Shown here: positions 55,815-63,005 of the stretch, piece after piece
Numbering within the stretch: the stretch's first letter is position 1
Layout: each line of letters starts with the position of its first letter
DNA from: Chryseobacterium artocarpi
GTDB taxonomy: Bacteria > Bacteroidota > Bacteroidia > Flavobacteriales > Weeksellaceae
Direction of reading: 5' to 3'
Assembly: GCF_001684975.1 (NCBI RefSeq)
Contig: NZ_MAYH01000048.1
Span: 186,001-250,000, forward strand
DNA: 64,000 nt
The notes under the pieces: model-generated
Databases searched by the model: none
Told to the model about the DNA's origin: nothing
The model's input: the letters and a program-made list of their open reading frames with translations, nothing else
Position numbers and translations under genes: made by a program

Positions 55815-56993
55815 ATGAAAGAATCAAAAAGGGCAACACAACTCATTTTTTTAGCTTGCGGAATAGCGTTATCAAGTTGGGCACCAATGATACCCCTAGC
55901 TAAAGACCGTCTTAGTTTAATAGATAGTGAACTGGGATTGCTAATGTTGTTTCTGGGATTCGGAGCCATTGTAGCAATGCCAATCACAGATTGGTTTATT
56001 CAAAAATTTGGATGTAGGACAGCTATTAGTGCTGCATCGGTTCTGATTTCACTCAGTTTGCCTTTTTTGATGATTATTAAGAATTGGACTTCAATGTCAA
56101 TTTGTCTGTTTCTTTTTGGATCTGGTATTGGAATGATTGACGTTGCAATGAACGCACATGGAGCTTTAATAGAGAAAAAATTAAAGAAGCCTATTATGTC
56201 TGCACTTCATGGATTATATAGTATAGGAGGATTGCTGGGACCAATTTTGTTTGGCTTTATTATGAAAATAAATATTCCTACTATTTACAGTGCGGTTATC
56301 ATTTCAATCATAATTTTACTAATTGTATTTTCCCAGTATAAGACACTTTTGAGTAAAAGTGAAGAAAAAAATATACAAAAATCTGAACAAGAATTTACTG
56401 AAAGCCGATTAAAAAAGAAAGGAGGTTGGTTGAATCCGGTTCTATTAATAGTCGGAATGATGTGCTTTATCGGTTTTTCTTCAGAGGGAGCTTTATTGGA
56501 TTGGGGTGCATTATTATTACGAGATACAAAAGGTATAAATGAAAAATTTGCAGGAATCGGCTTTGCATGTTTTTCAATTGCGATGGCAGCAATGAGACTA
56601 ATTGGAGACAAAATACTCTCAAAGTTTGACCAGGGCTCTGTAGTTTTTTATGGGAGTATAATAGTATTTATTGGATATCTAATGGCAATACTATCACCAT
56701 CTATCCCATTATCATTATTAGGATTCGTTTTAATAGGAATCGGAGGAGCAAACATAGTTCCTGTATTTTTCAGTGTAGCGGCTAGTATTAAAAATGTAAA
56801 TATATCAACTGCAATTTCGGTAGTTACAACATTAGGATATACTGGCATGCTGGTTGGACCTGCACTTCTTGGTATTGTTTCTCAACACTATTCAACTTCA
56901 GTCGCATTATTTATAGCTGGTTTACTTCTTCTGGTGGTTGGAATTGCATTTAAATTCAGCAACTTGTCATCATTTTTAAAAGAAAAAAAATAG
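55815..56993 (+). CDS. MFS transporter (YbjJ/fucose-permease-like)
   Basis: The 392-residue protein has 12 membrane helices with IALSSWAPMIPLAKDRL, GSGIGMIDVAMNAHGALIEKK and GLYSIGGLLGP, phrases found in the YbjJ branch of MFS proteins. It begins 9 bases after the reductase gene and ends in a terminator shared with the converging HxlR gene. Substrate unknown. Confidence 0.82.
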   Translation: MKESKRATQLIFLACGIALSSWAPMIPLAKDRLSLIDSELGLLMLFLGFGAIVAMPITDWFIQKFGCRTAISAASVLISLSLPFLMIIKNWTSMSICLFLFGSGIGMIDVAMNAHGALIEKKLKKPIMSALHGLYSIGGLLGPILFGFIMKINIPTIYSAVIISIIILLIVFSQYKTLLSKSEEKNIQKSEQEFTESRLKKKGGWLNPVLLIVGMMCFIGFSSEGALLDWGALLLRDTKGINEKFAGIGFACFSIAMAAMRLIGDKILSKFDQGSVVFYGSIIVFIGYLMAILSPSIPLSLLGFVLIGIGGANIVPVFFSVAASIKNVNISTAISVVTTLGYTGMLVGPALLGIVSQHYSTSVALFIAGLLLLVVGIAFKFSNLSSFLKEKK

Positions 56994-57016
56994 TGACCAA
57001 ATAGTCTAGATCACTA
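56983..57016. terminator. Terminator between MFS and HxlR genes
   Basis: Arms TAGTGA (56991-56996) and TCACTA (57011-57016) have an eight-A run on the left, so it is a good terminator for the minus-strand HxlR gene and a weaker one for the plus strand. It includes the MFS stop codon. Confidence 0.6.
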
Positions 57017-57032
57017 ATTTAAATTTGATTCA

Positions 57033-57395
57033 TTACTTCGAGTAACTATCTATGATTTTTGCTCTATGATTTTTTCCCCATTTATATAATTCTAAAATAA
57101 CCCCTTCTAAAGATTGTACATATTCTGTAGGGGTATATTCTACCAAAAAAGCACTATCATCATACACGGTTCTTTTGATTAATTGGTGCTCTTCCAAGTC
57201 TTTTAGTTCTTTAGCTAAAACCTTTGAAGAAATTTTAGGGATACTACGTTCGATTTCTCTAAATCTTTTATTACCATTACTTAATGAGATAATAATTAGC
57301 AATTTCCATTTACCATTAACTACATCAAGGGCGTCCCGAACGGATAACATCAGAGATAAACAATCATCTTTTGTTTTGTTTTCTAAGTCTACCAT
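57033..57395 (-). CDS. HxlR-family transcriptional regulator (second)
   Basis: The 120-residue protein carries an HxlR winged helix: LSVRDALDVVNGKWKLLIIISL, RFREIERSIPKISSKVLAKELKDLEEHQLI. It resembles the HxlR regulator at the other end of the MFS/OYE/MFS set but is clearly different in sequence. Its leading CLSLMLSVRDAL keeps a cysteine near the start of the fold, as in redox-sensing members. An exact -7 box precedes it. Confidence 0.83.
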   Translation of the reverse strand: MVDLENKTKDDCLSLMLSVRDALDVVNGKWKLLIIISLSNGNKRFREIERSIPKISSKVLAKELKDLEEHQLIKRTVYDDSAFLVEYTPTEYVQSLEGVILELYKWGKNHRAKIIDSYSK

Positions 57396-57430
57396 CTTTA
57401 ATTTCTTACTAAAATTAACATACTATAAAA

Positions 57431-57438
57431 CAAAATTA
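57431..57438 (-). promoter_or_regulatory. -7 box of the second HxlR gene
   Basis: On the minus strand this reads TAATTTTG, an exact TAnnTTTG, 35 bases before the start codon. Confidence 0.5.
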
Positions 57439-57673
57439 CGATTTTTATACGTGGGAACTTGCAACTATTTTTGAGACGAAATTCATATACTCATAAGCAA
57501 TTAAAAATTTTTTCCCCTTAATTTAATTGTAAATTTATGATGTCAAATAAAGAAGGGCTGGCTTCCGTTATGTGTATCAATGCTAGAAAGTGATTATGCT
57601 ATTACACTCTGGTTAGAAGAACTTTTACCGGATATTTGTAATTCAAATACTCCAATTTGTTAAATTAAAAAGA

Positions 57674-58276
57674 ATGAAATTTTTTCCTCTATTTTTTATA
57701 ACGATTGCATTCAGTAGCAAATGTTATGCGCAAAATGAAGACATCAATTATGCAGAATATCCTTACAAATACCTCGACAAGAACTTTAAGATCAAAATAT
57801 CTGACAAAGAGTATCAGGAAACCGTTGATAAATATGGCTTTTACAGAGATAGGGTAATCGGGGTTTCATATAAAGATTCTTTAACGGTTATAATGGCAAA
57901 AGAATTTGGAGATGACTCACAAAAAGGTAATAGAGCAACCCTTCATGTTGGCTATGGCTGGGAAATGGTAGGTTATCATTTATGGATCTCTGCTGAAGAA
58001 GCTAAAGAATTCGCAAAAAAGTATGATGTTACACATCCATACACTTTTATGGTGTTATTAAGAAAGCCAAACAGTAAGGATGACCAATATATTAATGAAT
58101 TTTTTATAGAGTTAAGAAAAAAAGCACTGGAATATACCAAAGATGAAAAAGTCAAGACTCTATCTATTCCTCACCTAATGGATTTTGCTATGTATAAATC
58201 TCCTAAAAGAATAAAAGATTTTCAAGATCTTGTGGATGAAAGGATAAATAAAAAAAAATTGAAAAAAGATTATTAA
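57674..58276 (+). CDS. Exported protein of unknown function
   Basis: The 200-residue product has a signal peptide (FFPLFFITIAFSSKCYAQ). The mature part is charged, mixed alpha/beta, with RATLHVGYGWEMVGYHLWIS in the middle and a lysine-rich end. I do not recognise it. It starts a run of three small genes with gaps of 9 and 28 bases, all with exported or membrane N-termini. Confidence 0.6.
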   Translation: MKFFPLFFITIAFSSKCYAQNEDINYAEYPYKYLDKNFKIKISDKEYQETVDKYGFYRDRVIGVSYKDSLTVIMAKEFGDDSQKGNRATLHVGYGWEMVGYHLWISAEEAKEFAKKYDVTHPYTFMVLLRKPNSKDDQYINEFFIELRKKALEYTKDEKVKTLSIPHLMDFAMYKSPKRIKDFQDLVDERINKKKLKKDY

Positions 58277-58285
58277 AAAATAACT

Positions 58286-58840
58286 ATGAAAAAAAAGTTT
58301 CTCTTCTTGCTATTAATACAAGTCGTATTTGTTAGCTGTCAGAAAAAAATTACTGATCTTAAGCTTATAAGCTACGACGAAAGGTCAAATAATGAGCTAA
58401 AAATAAATGCCTTCTCTACTTTAGATAAAGATGGAGTTTTATTGGTTTATTTAGATAGACAAAGAGATAATGTATTTTACAAATATAAATTGAGTCAAAG
58501 CGAGATAGACCAGATAAATACTTTAGCTAGTAAAAAATTAGAAAATTATGTTATCAAAAAATCATTAGATCTAAATCAAGGCTACGCTGGTAGCAGGAAT
58601 TTTATAAGTTTTAAAGTAAATGGTAAGGAAGACAAAATATGTTTTATTAAACCTTTTATGGATTCTGATTTTAATAAAATTATAGATTCGCTTGAAGATA
58701 AAATCTACAAACAGGAAGATTCGCAAAGAACTGAAGCATTTCAGATTGATTTCAAAAAGACAGAAAAGGAAATAGCTAATCAAAATCAGATTAACAATTA
58801 TCTTCCAAGCAAGTCACTACCTCCTCCTCCGATGCGATAA
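58286..58840 (+). CDS. Lipoprotein of unknown function
   Basis: The 184-residue product has a lipobox (FLFLLLIQVVFVSCQKK, cysteine about 19) and a mature domain starting ITDLKLISYDERSNNEL, with a proline-rich tail (SKSLPPPPMR). No family recognised. It follows the exported protein by 9 bases and may interact with it. Confidence 0.6.
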   Translation: MKKKFLFLLLIQVVFVSCQKKITDLKLISYDERSNNELKINAFSTLDKDGVLLVYLDRQRDNVFYKYKLSQSEIDQINTLASKKLENYVIKKSLDLNQGYAGSRNFISFKVNGKEDKICFIKPFMDSDFNKIIDSLEDKIYKQEDSQRTEAFQIDFKKTEKEIANQNQINNYLPSKSLPPPPMR

Positions 58841-58868
58841 AATTCTTATATTTACAAAAAGCACATCT

Positions 58869-59060
58869 ATGAAAGCATTAAAAATCTACAGTATTATTTC
58901 AACTATTGCGGTTCTTATCTTATCAGTAAGTCTTTATAATACGACAAAAAACTACAACAAAACTCAAAACGAGTTTGATAAGACGAAAAAAGAATATAAA
59001 GAGACAGAAGAAGTCCTCCAACAATGTTCCGATCGTTATTATAAAGCAATTGGTAAATAA
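58869..59060 (+). CDS. Small membrane-anchored coiled-coil protein
   Basis: The 63-residue product has one N-terminal helix (IYSIISTIAVLILSVSLY) and a short charged coiled coil (TKNYNKTQNEFDKTKKEYKETEEVLQQ). Third gene of the exported trio. Short, so a real but uncertain gene. Confidence 0.5.
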   Translation: MKALKIYSIISTIAVLILSVSLYNTTKNYNKTQNEFDKTKKEYKETEEVLQQCSDRYYKAIGK

Positions 59061-59075
59061 AAGAAAATCCTTGCT

Positions 59076-59342
59076 TTACTTAATGGTAGGTTCATTAATG
59101 AAAATGGGACTGTCAAAAAATTCTTTTAAAGAAATGTTTAAAGCAATACATATTTTGTTAATGCTATAAATTGATACTCCTCTTTCGTTATTTAGGCTTT
59201 CCCAGCTATTTATTAACTGTTTGTCTAATCCGATATCATTTGCAAATTCGGTTTGATTATTAGTTACGCTCTGTCTTAATTCCTTCAGTCTTAGAATTAT
59301 TTTTGTTCTTAGGATTTTATCTTCGTCAGTTAACTTTGCCAT
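59076..59342 (-). CDS. Small XRE-family helix-turn-helix regulator
   Basis: The 88-residue protein is essentially one XRE domain: LRTKIILRLKELRQSV, NQTEFANDIGLDKQLINSWE, VSIYSINKICIALNISLKEFF. No effector domain. A perfect 26-bp palindrome sits 28 bases before its start codon and is the likely site of autoregulation. The gene points away from the structured RNA transcribed on the plus strand. Confidence 0.78.
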   Translation of the reverse strand: MAKLTDEDKILRTKIILRLKELRQSVTNNQTEFANDIGLDKQLINSWESLNNERGVSIYSINKICIALNISLKEFFDSPIFINEPTIK

Positions 59343-59370
59343 ATGGCAATTTTGATATTATTTAAAAATA

Positions 59371-59396
59371 AATAGTAAAGCATATGCTTTACTATT
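59371..59396. promoter_or_regulatory. Perfect 26-bp palindrome, likely XRE operator
   Basis: The left half is AATAGTAAAGCAT and the right half its exact reverse complement, centred on CATATG (59381-59386). It lies between the XRE gene (minus) and the promoter of the structured RNA (plus; its TTTG starts at 59414). A minus-strand TATTTTTA at 59369-59362, close to the -7 consensus, sits just beside it. It has no T run and is better explained as an operator than a terminator. Confidence 0.7.
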
Positions 59397-59413
59397 GCGA
59401 ATTTTTTATTATA

Positions 59414-59446
59414 TTTGTAAAATAGGTTACAATAAATGTAACTTTG
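59414..59446 (+). promoter_or_regulatory. Strong Bacteroidetes promoter of the structured RNA
   Basis: TTTG (59414-59417) and TAACTTTG (59439-59446, exact TAnnTTTG) are separated by 21 bases, the best -33/-7 pair in the window. Transcription should begin about 59450. GTTAC/GTAAC (59426-59430, 59438-59442) forms a small inverted repeat over the -7 box. Confidence 0.7.
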
Positions 59447-59449
59447 CGA

Positions 59450-59628
59450 TACTTCAAAGAATAATAGAAGCTATTGCTTAGAATCTTGCTATTGAAAACT
59501 GGTAATTTTACGCACGCAAGACGATAAGTATTAAGCTCACGACCTAGGCGTGGGCTCTCTTATCTGTGTGCAGGGTATACCAGTACCTCAATAGCTGATA
59601 ATGTAGAGTTCCCATGCCGTCTTTTTTC
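59450..59628 (+). ncRNA. ssrS: Structured RNA, candidate 6S RNA (6S-Flavo type)
   Basis: Nested stems make one long rod: GCTATTG 59488-59494 with CAATAGC 59589-59595; ACTGGTA 59498-59504 with TACCAGT 59578-59584; GCACGCA 59512-59518 with TGTGTGC 59565-59571 (one G-U); GATAAG 59523-59528 with CTTATC 59559-59564; AGCTCACG 59534-59541 with CGTGGGCT 59549-59556 (one T-G). Unpaired stretches 59505-59511 and 59572-59577 form a bubble in the middle. A long rod with a central bubble, about 180 nt, behind a strong promoter and ending in a T run (59622-59627), is what 6S RNA looks like; 6S mimics an open promoter and binds RNA polymerase. It has no coding frame. It could instead be the 5' leader of the SusC gene. 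Confidence 0.55.
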
Positions 59629-59632
59629 TAAT

Positions 59633-59977
59633 GCAGTCCTTATTTTCTACAATCTAAGCACCTTCAAAAACATAGTATCAGATTATACGATACAGTGAGG
59701 TGTACAACTCATTGCGGCTTTATAGCTTTCACGGGACATAATTTCATTCATATTAAATGGCTTTCAAGTGCCTTGCGGTTTTTTAAGCGAAATCCTTTAC
59801 CAAGAGGCACTGCGAAAGTTTTGTTTTCAAATACCTGAATCCAGAAGTAATAATAAAAAAGAAATGAAGAATAATCAGTAAATAATTAAAAAGCCCCTAC
59901 CCTATCTGCCGACTAAAACATTCAGGGAAAGGAGCCTCAATTATTGAAGAGTTTAATTAAAAAACCCATACAAAACT
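59633..59977 (+). other. Leader or intergenic region before susC
   Basis: No gene is seen in these 345 bases. Several hairpins can form: CAGTGAG with CTCATTG around 59693-59715; AGTGCCTTG with CAAGAGGCACT around 59770-59812; and CCCCTACCCT with AGGGAAAGGAG shortly before the SusC start. No exact TAnnTTTG is present, so either the susC promoter is degenerate or transcription reads in from upstream. Post-transcriptional control of SusC/SusD genes by leader structure is known in Bacteroidetes. Confidence 0.4.
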
Positions 59978-62900
59978 ATGAAAAAATCCTATTCTAACAT
60001 AGGAGGCATTGGTCTTGTGTTCATATTAACCGCAGTATGTGGCAATATTAAGGCACAAACCAAGACAGTGACGGGAACTGTTACTGTCGGAGAGAATCAA
60101 TCACCACTTTCGGGAGTCGTTGTATCTCAGGAAGGTAGTGATCAAGTTACCTTAACCAATTCAAAAGGCATTTATCAATTAGAAATAACAGGAGAAAATT
60201 CTACTCTACTTTTTCGGCATCCACAATATGCTGAAAAGAAAATTACTGCAAATGGCAAAACAGTCATCAATCTTAAGCTAGATCAAAAGGAACAAAGCAT
60301 CGAGGAAGTTGTTTTAAATGCAGGTTACTATAAAGTTAAAGAAAGAGAAAGTACTGGGAGTATTGCTAAGGTTTCTGCTAAAGATATTGAAAACCAACCT
60401 GTGACTAATGTTTTATCTGCCGCTCAAGGGAGAATGGCTGGTGTGTCGATAACACAAAATTCAGGAGTTCCTGGAGGTGGATTTGATGTGCAAATACGAG
60501 GTCGCAACAGTTTAAGAAATCTCTCCAATTCGGAGATAGACGGCAATCAGCCATTGTATGTGATCGATGGTGTTCCTGTAGGAGGTTCTATGACCTCACT
60601 GTACAGTGCATCAATACTTCCAACAAAGAATATCAATCCGTTGAATAGTATCAATCCTAATGATATAGAAAGTATAGAGATCCTGAAAGATGCGGATGCT
60701 ACAGCTATCTACGGTTCCCGTGGTGCTAATGGAGTAGTGCTGGTCACCACAAAACATGGCAAAAATAAAAGACTGGCTTTCAACATTACGACCAATTATG
60801 GACTCAGCCGTGTGGCATCAAAAATGAAAATGATGAACACCGTACAATACCTCGACATGAGACGTCAGGCCTATTTGAATGATGGTATCTCAAATTACCC
60901 TGCAAATGCCTACGATATCAACGGAGTATGGGATCAAAGCCGGGATACCGATTGGTCAAAAGTACTGATGGGCAATACGGCTTCTTCCTACAGTACCCAG
61001 TTCTCATTGAGCGGAGGTAGTGAGACAACGTCATTTTTGCTGAGTCTCGGACATTCAGAACAAACAACCGTATTCAGAGATGATTTCAGGTATCGCACGA
61101 ATACTCTTAATAGTAATATCAGCCACCGTTCAAAGGACAACAGGTTTCAGTTGAATGTATCAAATATATTCTCCAAGATCGACAATAATCTGGTCAGACA
61201 GGATATTTCAAGGCAGGCTTACCTGCTGGCACCGAATTCTCCCCAGCTGTATAACGCTGACGGAAGTCTGAACTGGGAAAACAATACCTACACCAATCCT
61301 GTAGCTATGTACAACAGTACTTATTCCAATGATAATTTGCAATTTATAACCAACATCAATACAGAATATGAGATTATCAACCATCTAAAGCTGAAACTGA
61401 ATGGCGGTATCAATTACAATACCTTTGAAGAATGGGCATTACAGCCCAATACCATTTACAATCCGGCAACCGCCACAGGGCAGTCGAGCGCTTACTCGCG
61501 TACATCAAAGAATAATCAAAACCGATTCTCCTATATTCTGGAACCTCAGGTAGAATGGAGTTTAAAAAAGACAAAGCACGAAATAACTTTGCTTGCCGGA
61601 ACAAGCATTCAGAATGAGACCAATCGGTCAGGATCATTGGTAGGCGTAGGATTCGACAGCAATCTCTTTATGACAAACATCAGCGCAGCGAAAACCAGAA
61701 CGGTTGGTGACCAGATCAACAGTGAATACCGATATGCCGCATTGTTCGGCAGGATCAACTACCAGTTCGATAAAAAATACTTTATCAATGTGACGGGTCG
61801 CAGAGATGGCAGCAGCCGATTCGGTCCCCAAAAGAGATTTGTAAATTTCGGAGCGGTTGGCGCTGCATGGATCATTTCGAATGAGAATTTTTTAAAAGAT
61901 TCCGGATGGTTAAGCTTTGCAAAATTGAGGGGGAGTTTCGGAACCGCAGGCAGTGATAATATCGGGGATTATCAATTTCTTGATAATTACACGACCTCTA
62001 CTTTAATCTATAATAATGTGACCGGGTTACTCCCTGCAAGATTATTTAATCCTGATTATAGCTGGGAGAAAACGACCAAACTTGAGACTGCTTTGGAATT
62101 AAGCTTTCTAAAAAACAGAATCAATTTCACGGGCGCATGGTACAGAAACCGTTCTTCCAACCAATTGGTAGGGATCCAGCTTCCCACAGTAACAGGCTTC
62201 AGTTCTGTACTGGCAAACCTGGATGCAACTGTTGAAAACCGTGGTTTTGAATTTGAATTGAGCGCAAAACCGTTATCCGGAAGGGATTTCATGTGGCAAA
62301 CAGACTTTAACATCAGTTTTCCAAAAAATAAGCTGCTTTCTTTTCCGGGACTGCAAGGATCTACTTATGCCAACCGGTATGTAATCGGGGAATCAACATC
62401 CATCGTAAAACTATACCAGTATGAAGGCATTGATCCTGCTACAGGATTATACCGTTTCAAAGATTTTAACGGTGATGGTAAAATATCTTCACCTAACGAC
62501 AATCAGATAATCGGCAACATTGATGTGCAGTATTTTGGAGGCTGGAGCAATACTATCAGATATAAAAACTGGGATATGTCCTTTCTTTTCCAGTTTGTCA
62601 AGCAGGATAACTTCAACTATAACCGGAATATGCTTATTGCAGGAAGCCAGAGCAATCAACCATTAGAAGTATTGAACGTTTGGTCAGCGACCAATCCCAA
62701 TGGCGCTTATATGCCCTATACTACCGGTGCTAACGGAACAAAATCAGCACTGCACACCTATTTCCAAAGCAGTACGGAATCAATTTCTGATGCTTCGTTC
62801 ATACGCTTAAAAAACCTGCAGATAGGCTATTCCATTCCGTTACAATCAGATGTTCTCAGAAGTGTTAAAATTTATTTGCAGGGGCAAAACCTTTTGACCA

Positions 62901-62995
62901 TCACCAACTATTACGGGATTGATCCTGAGTTTGTAACCGCAGGATACCTTCCACCGCTAAGAACCTATTCCTTTGGCGCACAAATTAACTTTTAA
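59978..62995 (+). CDS. SusC/RagA-family TonB-linked outer-membrane transporter
   Basis: The 1005-residue protein has a signal peptide (ending NIKAQ), a carboxypeptidase-like domain (TVTGTVTVGENQSPLSGVVV), the SusC plug (RESTGSIAKVSAKDIENQPV, AAQGRMAGVSITQNSG, VQIRGRNSLR, LYVIDGVPV, DIESIEILKDADATAIYGSRGANGVVLVTTKHGK) and a beta-barrel ending SFGAQINF. It imports a ligand, usually a glycan or peptide, with the SusD-like lipoprotein encoded 10 bases downstream. The G+C content is visibly higher than in the defence region. The substrate cannot be read. Confidence 0.92.
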   Translation: MKKSYSNIGGIGLVFILTAVCGNIKAQTKTVTGTVTVGENQSPLSGVVVSQEGSDQVTLTNSKGIYQLEITGENSTLLFRHPQYAEKKITANGKTVINLKLDQKEQSIEEVVLNAGYYKVKERESTGSIAKVSAKDIENQPVTNVLSAAQGRMAGVSITQNSGVPGGGFDVQIRGRNSLRNLSNSEIDGNQPLYVIDGVPVGGSMTSLYSASILPTKNINPLNSINPNDIESIEILKDADATAIYGSRGANGVVLVTTKHGKNKRLAFNITTNYGLSRVASKMKMMNTVQYLDMRRQAYLNDGISNYPANAYDINGVWDQSRDTDWSKVLMGNTASSYSTQFSLSGGSETTSFLLSLGHSEQTTVFRDDFRYRTNTLNSNISHRSKDNRFQLNVSNIFSKIDNNLVRQDISRQAYLLAPNSPQLYNADGSLNWENNTYTNPVAMYNSTYSNDNLQFITNINTEYEIINHLKLKLNGGINYNTFEEWALQPNTIYNPATATGQSSAYSRTSKNNQNRFSYILEPQVEWSLKKTKHEITLLAGTSIQNETNRSGSLVGVGFDSNLFMTNISAAKTRTVGDQINSEYRYAALFGRINYQFDKKYFINVTGRRDGSSRFGPQKRFVNFGAVGAAWIISNENFLKDSGWLSFAKLRGSFGTAGSDNIGDYQFLDNYTTSTLIYNNVTGLLPARLFNPDYSWEKTTKLETALELSFLKNRINFTGAWYRNRSSNQLVGIQLPTVTGFSSVLANLDATVENRGFEFELSAKPLSGRDFMWQTDFNISFPKNKLLSFPGLQGSTYANRYVIGESTSIVKLYQYEGIDPATGLYRFKDFNGDGKISSPNDNQIIGNIDVQYFGGWSNTIRYKNWDMSFLFQFVKQDNFNYNRNMLIAGSQSNQPLEVLNVWSATNPNGAYMPYTTGANGTKSALHTYFQSSTESISDASFIRLKNLQIGYSIPLQSDVLRSVKIYLQGQNLLTITNYYGIDPEFVTAGYLPPLRTYSFGAQINF

Positions 62996-63005
62996 TAGTG
63001 TTATA

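Noticed and set aside
58975..59169. 64-residue frame overlapping the small coiled-coil gene
   Set aside because: Overlaps a better frame and the end of the XRE gene on the other strand, and has no protein-like features.
59450..59977. Cobalamin, SAM or TPP riboswitch before susC
   Set aside because: None of the conserved riboswitch core sequences I know was found; the nested rod fits 6S RNA better.
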